A program made the position numbers and the translations under genes. DNA of 64,000 nt from Chitinophagaceae bacterium UBA1930. GTDB taxonomy: Bacteria > Bacteroidota > Bacteroidia > Chitinophagales > Chitinophagaceae. The DNA lies in NCBI GenBank assembly GCA_002337145.1, contig DDFK01000004.1, positions 186,001-250,000 of the forward strand. Direction: 5' to 3'. The first letter of the stretch is position 1. Every line of letters starts with the position of its first letter. The notes below the pieces were generated by a model. The model made no database searches. It was not told where the DNA came from and was given only the letters and a program-made list of their open reading frames with translations. Below, piece after piece: positions 1 to 8,377 of this stretch.

Positions 1-185
1 TTAACCTTTTCTTTCTTTTCGGCCAGCCATTCTTTTTCTAGTCTTTTCAGTTCGCTTATATATAAATCAATCTTGTCACGACTAAGAAAATTGCGAAAGA
101 TTATTACACCATTCTCATCAAAAAAGTCTAGCTGCTCCTGTGTTAATGAGTCTCCCAGTTCAAAATTGCAATTCCATTTTTTCAT
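1..185 (-). CDS. Phytanoyl-CoA dioxygenase family protein (5' part only)
   Basis: The first 61 codons of a gene that runs off the left edge are open from the ATG at 183-185. The translation starts MKKWNCNFELGDSLTQEQL and continues with a DFFDENGVIIFRNFL-like stretch (residues about 20-34). That pattern, a short helix followed by DGxxxxRNFL, is typical of the N-terminus of Fe(II)/2-oxoglutarate dioxygenases of the phytanoyl-CoA dioxygenase family. The metal-binding HxD...H residues would lie outside the window, so the assignment rests only on the N-terminus. The gene is divergent from the barrel protein at 362. Confidence 0.55.
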   Translation of the reverse strand, partial: MKKWNCNFELGDSLTQEQLDFFDENGVIIFRNFLSRDKIDLYISELKRLEKEWLAEKKEKV

Positions 186-361
186 TCTTACGCAGTTAAA
201 GGGTCTTTATCAGTTTGTAATGTTAAGAAATTATTACAAAAATGTAAAGATAAGGTGATTAAAAAAAGCCGTTGAACCTTTTTTATAAGGATATTAAGTT
301 TTTTCTTTTGCCATAGATATTATATTGCAATGCTATGGATACTAAAACGTTGCGGAAACCT

Positions 362-1438
362 ATGGTCAAAAAGCCCCTGCTTTGTTTGCTGTTATTGCCT
401 TTCTGCGTAATGGCACAGTCAGATTCGGCAAGGTCCAAGCATATCCTGGTTTTCCCTGTGGTAGCCAAATCTATCGAAACTGGTTGGTCTTTTGGTACTG
501 CAGGTGCATTTTCTTTCCGCATTTCAAAAGCCGATACGCTTTCCCGCACCTCCAATATGCAGGCCATTGTACTTTATTCCTTAAAAAAACAGTTTATTGC
601 TGCCCTCAACGGTACGCACTATTTCAAGAAAGAAAGGTTCATCTTGAACGAACAGATATCATACAGTTCCTTTCCCGACAAATTCTGGGGGCTGGGCAAC
701 AAAACAACCGAAGCCATGGCAGAAAACTACAGCTTCAACCAGTACTACATTTACCTGCACCTGATGCGGCATTTGGGCAATAAACTTTTTATTGGTACCC
801 TGTTCGAATTTCAGAATGTAATGAATGTGAAGTACGATGCAGGCGGTATTTTTGACCAACAGAATATAGCAGGCCGTAATGGCTACAAATCATCGGGGTT
901 AGGGCTCAGTTTTACTTACGACAACCGCAACGATGCTTATGCACCCAATAAAGGTGTTTTTGCACAACTGTACTATGAACACTTTGATAACCTGTTTGGC
1001 TCCGACTTTGACTACAACAATATTGTGGTGGACCTAAGGAAATACATACGCATATACAAACAACAGGTATTGGCTTTGCAGGCATATAGTTTAAGTAATA
1101 CAGGGCAGGACGTGCCTATTAGAAGCATTGCTGCATTGGGTGGTGCCAATAGCATGCGTGGCTTTTACAGTGGGCGGTATAGGGACAAGCAATTGCTGGT
1201 GGTACAGTCAGAATACCGGGTGCCTTTGTTTAGGCGGGTAGGGGTGGTAGGCTTTGCCAGTGCAGGTGATGTGAGCAAGAACCTGGGCGACTTCTCCTTC
1301 GATGCCCTGAAATATTCCTATGGCGGCGGTTTGCGGTTTGCATTGAACAAAAAAGAGAAACTCAACCTTCGGTTGGACTATGGTTTTGGCAGCGGCAACA
1401 ACAAAGGCCTGTATTTTCAATTGGGCGAAGCCTTCTAG
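362..1438 (+). CDS. Omp85-type (bacterial surface antigen) outer-membrane barrel protein
   Basis: A 358-residue outer-membrane protein. I start it at the second ATG (362) because a clean signal peptide, MVKKPLLCLLLLPFCVMAQ, begins there; the in-frame ATG at 335 only adds a polar extension. The rest is alternating beta-strand sequence. An SMRGFYSGR segment near residue 265 matches the conserved (V/M)RGF loop of the BamA/TamA/FhaC superfamily, and the protein ends in an aromatic residue (...LGEAF), as barrel proteins do. No POTRA domain is visible, so it is a barrel-only member, as often annotated BamA/TamA family in Bacteroidota. Substrate and partner are unknown. It stands alone, about 115 bp upstream of the TetR gene. 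Confidence 0.75.
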   Translation: MVKKPLLCLLLLPFCVMAQSDSARSKHILVFPVVAKSIETGWSFGTAGAFSFRISKADTLSRTSNMQAIVLYSLKKQFIAALNGTHYFKKERFILNEQISYSSFPDKFWGLGNKTTEAMAENYSFNQYYIYLHLMRHLGNKLFIGTLFEFQNVMNVKYDAGGIFDQQNIAGRNGYKSSGLGLSFTYDNRNDAYAPNKGVFAQLYYEHFDNLFGSDFDYNNIVVDLRKYIRIYKQQVLALQAYSLSNTGQDVPIRSIAALGGANSMRGFYSGRYRDKQLLVVQSEYRVPLFRRVGVVGFASAGDVSKNLGDFSFDALKYSYGGGLRFALNKKEKLNLRLDYGFGSGNNKGLYFQLGEAF

Positions 1439-1515
1439 ATATTTACAGTAACTGCTGTTTTAATTGAATACATGCAGGTTTTAATATTTTTTTCAGCAAG
1501 GAAATAAATAACCTA

Positions 1516-1545
1516 TACTTTTGGACCAGAAAACGATTTTGGTCT
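1516..1545 (+). promoter_or_regulatory. Probable promoter and TetR-type operator
   Basis: TACTTTTG at 1516-1523 fits the Bacteroidota -7 box TAnnTTTG. It overlaps an imperfect inverted repeat GGACCA (1523-1528) / TGGTCT (1540-1545), 5 of 6 bases paired across a 11-base centre. The position, just upstream of the TetR start at 1554, suggests autoregulation of the regulator and the lipid operon behind it. The -33 TTG is not clear. Confidence 0.4.
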
Positions 1546-1553
1546 AAAAGTTT

Positions 1554-2138
1554 ATGGAAAGAAATGATGTAATAAAAGACAGCATCCTGCACAATGCACA
1601 GAACCTTTTTCAGACATACGGTTTAAGAAAGACCAGTATGGAAGACATCGCAAAGGCAATGGGCAAAGGTAAAAGTACGCTCTATTATTACTATACCAGC
1701 AAGGAAGACATCTTTAGGGAAGTGCTGCAAAAAGAACTGGAAGAGGTTTTCTCCAAAACCAAAATAGCCGTTGATACTGCCAAAACCGCCGAAGAAAAAC
1801 TAAAGACATTTGGCGTAACGAAAATTACGGTTCTTGGCAACATGATCAATCTGTACAGGCTTGTTTTTGGCGATCTGATGGAAAAGCCAACCTGTTGGAA
1901 TACTTTGTTCAACGAATATGACCTGCAAGAAACCAACCTCATTGCTTCCATTTTATCTTATGGCATTTCGAACAACGAATTCAAGATATCGTGCAAAAAA
2001 GAAATGGACCTTTTGCCCTCCATCATCGTAAGCTGTTTCCGTGGGCTTGAAAGGGATTATTTTACCAACAAGTTGCCCGGATTGGAAAACAGGATCGGCT
2101 CTATTTCTACCCTGTTTGTAGAAGGGTTAAAAAAATAA
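1554..2138 (+). CDS. TetR/AcrR family transcriptional regulator
   Basis: A 194-residue one-component regulator. Residues about 10-60 form the TetR helix-turn-helix: LFQTYGLRKTSMEDIAKAMG followed by KSTLYYYYTSKEDIF, with the usual recognition helix and Tyr-rich end. The C-terminal helical part would bind a small ligand and dimerise; it cannot be matched to a known ligand class. The gene lies 57 bp upstream of the inositol-phosphate synthase on the same strand with no terminator between, so it probably heads and controls the inositol-lipid operon. That role is inferred from position and from the palindrome in front of it. Confidence 0.85.
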   Translation: MERNDVIKDSILHNAQNLFQTYGLRKTSMEDIAKAMGKGKSTLYYYYTSKEDIFREVLQKELEEVFSKTKIAVDTAKTAEEKLKTFGVTKITVLGNMINLYRLVFGDLMEKPTCWNTLFNEYDLQETNLIASILSYGISNNEFKISCKKEMDLLPSIIVSCFRGLERDYFTNKLPGLENRIGSISTLFVEGLKK

Positions 2139-2195
2139 TTAAAAAACGTACAATTATATATACTCAGAATCGTCCACACAAAAAAAGATAAATAA

Positions 2196-3521
2196 ATGAC
2201 AGAGAACATTCAACCCGCAGAAGGCAAGTTAGGCATACTTATACCCGGACTTGGAGCAGTAGGAACAACATTGATAGCAGGTGTTATTTCAGTAAACAAA
2301 GGACTGTCGCAACCAATTGGTGCACTTACCCAAATGGGCAATATCCGTTTAGGAAAAAGAACAGAAAACCGTTACCCACTTATCAAGGACTTTGTGCCCT
2401 TGGCAAATTTGAAAGATATTGTTTTTGGCGGATGGGATGTGTACAGCGATAACGTGTTTGAATCGGCTATGAATGCAAAAGTATTGGAGCCAATGCTGCT
2501 GCATGCTGTTAAACCCGAACTGGAAGCCATTAAACCCATGAAAGCCGTATTTGACAAGGCTTATATCAAGAACCTGGATGGTACCAACATAAAAGAAGCT
2601 GCCAACAAATATGAACTGGCCAAAATGCTGGCCGCCGATATTGAGAACTTCAAAGAAGCAAATGGCTGCAGCCGTGTAGTAATTGTATGGTGCGGCTCAA
2701 CAGAAAAATACATTGAACCTTCTGCCGTACACGAAACACTGGCGGCTTTTGAAGAAGGATTGAAAAACAATGACCCCGCCATTGCACCGAGCATGATTTA
2801 TGCCTATGCTGCACTTAAACTGGGCGTTCCGTTTGCAAACGGTGCACCCAACCTTACGGTTGACATACCGGCATTGATAGAACTTGCCAAAGAAACAGAA
2901 ACACCAATTGCCGGTAAGGATTTCAAAACAGGACAGACCCTGATGAAAACCATATTGGCCCCTGGACTACAGGCAAGGGCACTGGGTGTGCGTGGCTGGT
3001 TTTCCACAAACATCCTGGGCAATAGGGATGGCTTGGTACTCGATGATCCGGACAACTTTAAAACAAAAGAAGTGTCTAAGTTAAGTGTACTGGAAGACAT
3101 CCTGCAACCAGATATCAACCCTGAACTGTACGGCGACCTTTACCATAAAGTAAGGATCAACTATTACCCACCGCATGGCGACAATAAGGAAAGCTGGGAC
3201 AACATAGATATTTTTGGATGGCTTGGGTACTCTATGCAGATAAAAATAAATTTCCTTTGCAGGGATTCCATCTTAGCTGCACCAATTGTACTGGACCTTG
3301 CACTGTTTATGGACCTTGCAAAACGTGCCAACATGAGCGGTATACAAGAATGGCTGTCCTTCTACTTCAAATCGCCACAAACGGCACCGGAGTTAAGGCC
3401 AGAGCATGATATATTCAAACAACTGATTAAATTACAGAACACGCTACGCCACATGATGGGCGAAGACCTGATAACGCACCTGGGGCTTGACTACTACCAA
3501 GATCTGGTAGAAGCTTTATGA
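2196..3521 (+). CDS. ino1: myo-Inositol-1-phosphate synthase
   Basis: A 441-residue enzyme that isomerises glucose 6-phosphate to 1D-myo-inositol 3-phosphate using bound NAD. The N-terminal Rossmann motif GLGAVGTT is at residues 18-25. The diagnostic central blocks are present: NGAPNLTVDIPAL, GKDFKTGQTLMKT, RGWFSTNILGNRDG, and NYYPPHGDNKESWDNIDIFG towards the C-terminus. Length fits the family. It is the first catalytic gene of the operon, and its stop overlaps the start of the next gene by four bases, so translation is probably coupled. Its product would feed the phosphatidyltransferase at 6969, which would make phosphatidylinositol phosphate. Confidence 0.93.
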   Translation: MTENIQPAEGKLGILIPGLGAVGTTLIAGVISVNKGLSQPIGALTQMGNIRLGKRTENRYPLIKDFVPLANLKDIVFGGWDVYSDNVFESAMNAKVLEPMLLHAVKPELEAIKPMKAVFDKAYIKNLDGTNIKEAANKYELAKMLAADIENFKEANGCSRVVIVWCGSTEKYIEPSAVHETLAAFEEGLKNNDPAIAPSMIYAYAALKLGVPFANGAPNLTVDIPALIELAKETETPIAGKDFKTGQTLMKTILAPGLQARALGVRGWFSTNILGNRDGLVLDDPDNFKTKEVSKLSVLEDILQPDINPELYGDLYHKVRINYYPPHGDNKESWDNIDIFGWLGYSMQIKINFLCRDSILAAPIVLDLALFMDLAKRANMSGIQEWLSFYFKSPQTAPELRPEHDIFKQLIKLQNTLRHMMGEDLITHLGLDYYQDLVEAL

Positions 3522-3976
3522 TAATAAAACTGCATAAGCTGTTGGCTACCGGGCTGGGTATAGGCTATATGGGCAAGGGCGGCGGAACGGTTGCAGCAAT
3601 GGCTGCATGTGTTGTTTGGTATATTGCCTTTAGTAGCAACAGTTCTTTAATGGCAACTGTTGCCATAACAGCAACAGTTACGGTATATGGTATTTGGGCT
3701 TCGTCGCAGTTGGAACAGGACTGGGGCAAAGACAGCAGCAAAATAGTGATTGATGAAATTGCAGGCATGTTCATAACACTACTGTTCGTGCCTGCAACCA
3801 TTATAAACATAGCCATCGGGTTGGTGCTGTTCCGTTTTTTTGATATAGCCAAACCCCTTTATATACGGAAGTTGGAAAAGCTTCCCAAAGGCTGGGGGGT
3901 AATGGGCGATGATGTGCTGGCTGGCATATATGCAAACATCATTTTACAAATAACCGTATATGCCAACTTATGGTAA
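3518..3976 (+). CDS. PgpA-like lipid phosphatase (phosphatidylglycerophosphatase A family)
   Basis: A 152-residue integral membrane protein of the PgpA family. Visible hallmarks are GKGGGTVAA (19-27), an acidic DEIAGM motif in a membrane helix (about 79-84), FRFFDIAKP (about 106-112) and GDDVLAGIYAN (130-140). PgpA dephosphorylates phosphatidylglycerol phosphate in other bacteria. Here it sits directly behind inositol-phosphate synthase and upstream of a CDP-alcohol phosphatidyltransferase, so I infer that it removes the phosphate from phosphatidylinositol phosphate, as proposed for the homologous gene in the Bacteroides thetaiotaomicron inositol-lipid cluster. A role in ordinary phosphatidylglycerol synthesis cannot be excluded. 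Confidence 0.82.
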   Translation: MIIKLHKLLATGLGIGYMGKGGGTVAAMAACVVWYIAFSSNSSLMATVAITATVTVYGIWASSQLEQDWGKDSSKIVIDEIAGMFITLLFVPATIINIAIGLVLFRFFDIAKPLYIRKLEKLPKGWGVMGDDVLAGIYANIILQITVYANLW

Positions 3977-4353
3977 AACCTGTTTTCATAAAGGCACAGG
4001 CCGCATCGCTCATAGCATCTGTTATAGATTTTTTGAGTACGGTGTTGCTGGTAGAAGTGCTGGGCTGGCCTAAGGTTGTTTCAGGGGCCACAGGCACTAT
4101 CATTGGCGGCATCACCAATTTTATGTTGGGCAGGCACTGGGTTTTCAATGCTCCCAACAAAAGAAAGATGCACCATCAGGCCATCAAGTACCTGCTGGTA
4201 TGGATGGGTAATTTTGTACTGAACACAGGTGGGCTGGCCCTGATGGTAAATGTGTTCAATGCAAACTATATCTTTTCCAAAGTGCTGGTATCATTAACTG
4301 TTGGGTTCACCTACAATTATCTTTTGCAAAAAAGATTTGTTTTTAAACATTGA
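3970..4353 (+). CDS. GtrA family membrane protein
   Basis: A 127-residue protein with four predicted membrane helices and the GtrA/DPMS pattern: LIASVIDFLSTVLLVE in helix 1, GGITNFMLGRHWVF after helix 2, and a final YNYLLQKRFVFKH. GtrA-like proteins are small four-helix proteins thought to help move polyprenyl-linked sugars across the membrane. Its start overlaps the pgpA-like gene by seven bases and it is followed directly by the DUF5686 gene, so it belongs to the operon. It could handle a glycosylated or inositol-bearing lipid; that is inference. Confidence 0.8.
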   Translation: MVKPVFIKAQAASLIASVIDFLSTVLLVEVLGWPKVVSGATGTIIGGITNFMLGRHWVFNAPNKRKMHHQAIKYLLVWMGNFVLNTGGLALMVNVFNANYIFSKVLVSLTVGFTYNYLLQKRFVFKH

Positions 4354-4379
4354 GTAAACAAGATGTGTCTACATCAATA

Positions 4380-6953
4380 ATGAATAAAAATCTACAAATG
4401 ACAGGAAGGAAGCGAATGAAAATATGTCTTGCTTTTTTAATGACAGTGTTTTGCAGTTTTACGGCTTACTCCCAGGCTACCATAGTCAGGGGCACGGTGG
4501 TCGATTCCATTACCCGGCAGCCCATTGCTGCTGCAAGTGTGTACTTTAAAGGAGGTAGGGGTACCACAACCGATGCCGATGGCAAGTTTGAAGTAAGGAC
4601 TTCAAGCTCCATCGTTACAGTGATTGTATCATCCGTTGGTTACAGGCAATTGAATTTTACGGTAAAGAAAGGGCAGGAGCAGACGCTTAACGTGGAACTT
4701 GGTCCCGACCCCGTAGTGGCCAATGTAACCGTAAACACCAACAAAAGGGCTAAGTACACCAACCGCAACAACCCTGCGGTGGAACTGATAAGAAAGGTAA
4801 TTGAAAACAAGGAGAAGAACCGTACACGTAGCTACGACTATGTAGAGTACGAACAATACGAAAAATTGCAGATGGCATTGAGCAATGCCTCTGAAAAGCT
4901 CACCAACAGCAAACTGCTAAAGAAATACAATTTCATTTTCCAGAACAGGGACACCACAAAAATGGAAGGCAAAAGCCTATTGCCTGTTTACCTTGAAGAA
5001 ACCTTATCAAAAAAATACTATAGGAAGAACCCCGAAAAAACAAAGACCATTATTCTTGGTGAGAAGAAAGTGAACTTTGGTGAGTATGTGGACAATGCAG
5101 GCGTAAGCACCCTGCTGAACCGTCTATACGAAAACATTGATATTTACGATAATAACATTCCCATATTTACCTTCCAGTTCCTGAGCCCCATAGCCAACAC
5201 GGCACCCAGCCTGTATATGTTTTATATACGCGACACCATTACAGACGAAAACGGTATCAAATTGGTGAAAATGTATTTCACCCCACGCAATACCAACGAC
5301 CTACTGTTCCGTGGCAACATGTATATAACCCTCGATGGCAATTACGGTATCCAGAAAATAAACATGTTCATCAGCAAGAACGCAAACATCAACTGGGTAA
5401 AGGAACTGCATGCCGACCTGAACTTTGAACGTGGCACCGATGGCAGGTACCATTTAATCAAAAGCGACCTCATGGCCGATATGGGTTTCAGTAAAGGAAA
5501 AACCAGTGGCGGTCTTTTTGGCGAACGGACCGTATCGTTCAAGAACTTCACTATCAATAAAGCACAACCAGATAGTGTGTACAAAGGCGAGAGCATTGTA
5601 CGGAATGATGATGTGGACAAACGTCCCGACAGTTTCTGGGAAGACAAAAGGCACGAAAAGTTAAGCCTCACCGAAGCCAAAGTATATACCAATATAGACA
5701 GCCTCGAAAAAATGCCATCCTTCCGCCGCACCATGGCCATGGTTACCTTGCTGTTTGCAGGTTACGGCTCATTGGGCCCCTTTGAAGTTGGTCCGGTAAA
5801 TGCCTTTTACAGCTTCAACCCGGTAGAAGGTTTCAGGCTCAGGTTGGGTGGAAGAACAACCCCCAAATTCAACAAACGGCTTTATTTTGAAACCTATGGT
5901 GCTTATGGGTTTAAAGATGAAAGATGGAAATATTTTGGAAGTGCCACCTACTCCCTCAACAACAAATCCATCTATACGTTTCCACTCAACTATATCAAGT
6001 TAAGTGCACAGCACGATACCAAGATACCCGGTCAGGAACTGCAGTTTGTGCAAGAAGACAACTTCCTGCTTTCCTTTAAAAGGGGCAATAATGAAAAGTG
6101 GTTATACAATGACATCTACAGGTTGGAATATGTAAAGGAATTCAAGAACAAGCTCTCTTACACATTGGGTATAAAGAACTGGCGGCAAGAGCCTGCGGGC
6201 ATACTTACATACACCAAAACCAGTGGACCGGTTCCGGAAAATGTAAAAGATATTACCACAACCGAACTGACTGCACAATTGCGTTGGGCACCTAAAGAGC
6301 AATACTATCAAGGCAAAGTGTACCGCATACCCATCATTAACAAATACCCGATTTTTACGGTTGATTATGCTGCAGGTGTAAAAGGCATACTGAATAGCCA
6401 ATACAGCTACCAAAGGCTGAACCTGAAAATAGACAAACGCCTTTACCTGTCCACCTTAGGCTATACCGATGCGTGGATTGAAGGCGGATACATTTTTGGC
6501 CAGGTGCCTTTTCCGTTGATGAACATACACAGGGCCAACCAGACTTATTCCTATCAATTGAACTCTTACAACTTGATGAACTTTTTAGAATTTGTGAGCG
6601 ATCACTTTGCTTCTGCAACCATCGTTCACCACTTTAATGGACTGTTCTTCAACCGTGTGCCCCTGCTTAAAAAATTGAAGCTGCGTGAAGTGGCATCTTT
6701 CAAGATACTGGTAGGTGGTGTAAGAAACGAAAACAATCCGGCATTGAACCCTGCACTGTTTAAATATCCTACTACAGATAATGTTACCACTACTTTTGCA
6801 TTAAACCCCAAAGAGCCTTATGCAGAAGGAAGTGTGGGTATAGAGAATATATTTAAAGTGCTAAGGGTAGACCTTGTAAAAAGGTTTACCTACCTTAAAA
6901 ATCCCGATGTGGCAGAGTGGGGTATAAGAACAAGGTTCAAGGTAGATTTTTAA
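4380..6953 (+). CDS. DUF5686 outer-membrane protein with N-terminal carboxypeptidase-regulatory-like domain
   Basis: An 857-residue envelope protein. I start at the ATG at 4380, before a signal peptide (MKICLAFLMTVFCSFTAYSQ region); the longer frame would need a TTG overlapping the GtrA stop. After the signal comes a CarboxypepD_reg-like beta-sandwich (about residues 35-115: RGTVVDSITRQPIAAASVYF, then GTTTDADGKFEV). The long remainder is beta-rich DUF5686, ending in a TonB-receptor-like or porin-like barrel (...EWGIRTRFKVDF). Such proteins are common in Bacteroidota and their function is not established. Its place inside the inositol-lipid operon suggests a role in export or outer-membrane placement of the lipid. 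Confidence 0.8.
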   Translation: MNKNLQMTGRKRMKICLAFLMTVFCSFTAYSQATIVRGTVVDSITRQPIAAASVYFKGGRGTTTDADGKFEVRTSSSIVTVIVSSVGYRQLNFTVKKGQEQTLNVELGPDPVVANVTVNTNKRAKYTNRNNPAVELIRKVIENKEKNRTRSYDYVEYEQYEKLQMALSNASEKLTNSKLLKKYNFIFQNRDTTKMEGKSLLPVYLEETLSKKYYRKNPEKTKTIILGEKKVNFGEYVDNAGVSTLLNRLYENIDIYDNNIPIFTFQFLSPIANTAPSLYMFYIRDTITDENGIKLVKMYFTPRNTNDLLFRGNMYITLDGNYGIQKINMFISKNANINWVKELHADLNFERGTDGRYHLIKSDLMADMGFSKGKTSGGLFGERTVSFKNFTINKAQPDSVYKGESIVRNDDVDKRPDSFWEDKRHEKLSLTEAKVYTNIDSLEKMPSFRRTMAMVTLLFAGYGSLGPFEVGPVNAFYSFNPVEGFRLRLGGRTTPKFNKRLYFETYGAYGFKDERWKYFGSATYSLNNKSIYTFPLNYIKLSAQHDTKIPGQELQFVQEDNFLLSFKRGNNEKWLYNDIYRLEYVKEFKNKLSYTLGIKNWRQEPAGILTYTKTSGPVPENVKDITTTELTAQLRWAPKEQYYQGKVYRIPIINKYPIFTVDYAAGVKGILNSQYSYQRLNLKIDKRLYLSTLGYTDAWIEGGYIFGQVPFPLMNIHRANQTYSYQLNSYNLMNFLEFVSDHFASATIVHHFNGLFFNRVPLLKKLKLREVASFKILVGGVRNENNPALNPALFKYPTTDNVTTTFALNPKEPYAEGSVGIENIFKVLRVDLVKRFTYLKNPDVAEWGIRTRFKVDF

Positions 6954-6968
6954 TGCCAATATAGAAGT

Positions 6969-7697
6969 ATGACAAACGACGTACAGGAACCATTTAGGAT
7001 AAAGCTTCAGAAAGGTATTTATGTAATCATAAACCCTTTTGTAAGGGTTTTGATAAAACTGGGGCTCACCCCTAATGCGGTTACTGTTATTGGCCTACTG
7101 CTGAATATTGGCGTTACGGTAATTTTTATTGAAGGTGCAGAACGTGGCCACCGTGGCGATTTGAGCTACGTGGGCTGGGCCGGTGCACTGGTACTGTTTG
7201 CAGGACTGTTTGATATGTTGGACGGGCAGGTGGCACGCATCGGCAAAATGAGTTCATCCTTTGGGGCACTATTCGATTCTGTCTTGGACAGGTACAGCGA
7301 ATTGGTACTCTTCCTAGGCATTTGCTACTACCTGGTGGCACACCATTATTTCTTTAGCTCCCTATTTGCATTCATTGCATTGATAGGCTCCATGATGGTA
7401 AGCTACACAAGGGCAAGGGCCGAAGGTTTGGGCATAGAGTGTAAGGACGGTTTGATGCAAAGGCCCGAACGTGTGGTAACCATTGGAGTTTCCGCCATGG
7501 CATGTGGCATTGCGGCACACTATATTGGGGGCGACTACAAATTGTTTGTTCCCGGTATCAAGTTCCATATACTGGAAACCATGTCCATCTTCACCATACC
7601 CCTAACGGTAATGGCACTGCTTACCAACCTTACAGCCATTAAAAGATTGACCGATGCAAAAAAGGCATTGGATGCAAAAGACAAATTGAAAGCATAA
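6969..7697 (+). CDS. CDP-alcohol phosphatidyltransferase (probable phosphatidylinositol-phosphate synthase)
   Basis: A 242-residue polytopic membrane enzyme with the complete family signature DX2DGX2ARX8GX3DX3D: D82, D85, G86, A89, R90, G99, D103 and D107. These residues bind CDP-diacylglycerol and two metal ions. The family joins CDP-diacylglycerol to an alcohol such as inositol phosphate, glycerol phosphate or serine. Co-occurrence with inositol-phosphate synthase and a PgpA-like phosphatase points to inositol phosphate as the acceptor, giving phosphatidylinositol phosphate. The start lies 15 bp after the DUF5686 stop. Substrate is inferred from context; the fold assignment is secure. Confidence 0.88.
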   Translation: MTNDVQEPFRIKLQKGIYVIINPFVRVLIKLGLTPNAVTVIGLLLNIGVTVIFIEGAERGHRGDLSYVGWAGALVLFAGLFDMLDGQVARIGKMSSSFGALFDSVLDRYSELVLFLGICYYLVAHHYFFSSLFAFIALIGSMMVSYTRARAEGLGIECKDGLMQRPERVVTIGVSAMACGIAAHYIGGDYKLFVPGIKFHILETMSIFTIPLTVMALLTNLTAIKRLTDAKKALDAKDKLKA

Positions 7698-7730
7698 ACA
7701 CACAAGCACTAAACATCTTCAGGTAAAATT

Positions 7731-8351
7731 ATGTTCGTTTTTATGAGGCCAACCCTTAACAGCAAGTTCAGATACAGCATACTACACTTTGCCCTTTTAC
7801 TCATCATGCTCATAGGTATCACCAGCTTTACCTTACCCATTGGCCAAAGCCATACTGCTGTTACAATGATGGACCCGCAGGACACTTTTCCCGTGCCGCA
7901 AAATGTTCCCAACCAATTGTACTACCTGCAACGCACCAGCAATACCAACACGGTGGTATATGCCTTGAACATGAAAAAGGACGGTAGCCTTGATGCAGAC
8001 AATCCCGTAAAGGTTTTCTGGATAAGGTACCCCGAAGGTGGCGTGCAAAAGGACCTCAGCTTTATTCAACGCAAGTTTGCCTATGGCGTAACGCATAAAG
8101 ACAAAGGCGATGGTACCTACACCATTAACATGGTAGCCTACAAAAAGCACAACCTCACTTTGATGAAATCGGTACAGGACAACAAATACCATATGTACAC
8201 CTTGATCAATAACCGCTATGCAATACTCAACCGTGTATTCATCAGGATCGATCCCGGCGGCTCTTTGTTCAAACCAAACGTTATTTATATCGAACTCAAA
8301 GGCACCGATATGGAAAACGGCAAAGTGATTGTTGAAAGAATAAAACCATAA
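7731..8351 (+). CDS. DUF4833-like secreted or membrane-anchored protein
   Basis: A 206-residue protein with an N-terminal hydrophobic segment (about residues 17-37: HFALLLIMLIGITSFTLPIG), so it is anchored or exported. The body contains QLYYLQRTSNTNTVVYALN and KVFWIRYPEGGVQKDLS, and ends in a beta-rich region (IYIELKGTDMENGKVIVERI). This resembles the DUF4833 family, which in Bacteroidota lies beside CDP-alcohol phosphatidyltransferases. Its biochemical role is unknown. The gene lies between the phosphatidyltransferase and the PAP2 gene with short gaps of about 30 bp, so it should be part of the same transcript. The start at 7731 may be 12 bases too early, since a second ATG lies at 7743. Confidence 0.65.
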   Translation: MFVFMRPTLNSKFRYSILHFALLLIMLIGITSFTLPIGQSHTAVTMMDPQDTFPVPQNVPNQLYYLQRTSNTNTVVYALNMKKDGSLDADNPVKVFWIRYPEGGVQKDLSFIQRKFAYGVTHKDKGDGTYTINMVAYKKHNLTLMKSVQDNKYHMYTLINNRYAILNRVFIRIDPGGSLFKPNVIYIELKGTDMENGKVIVERIKP

Positions 8352-8377
8352 CCCTTTTATAGATAGAACAGTTTTTA

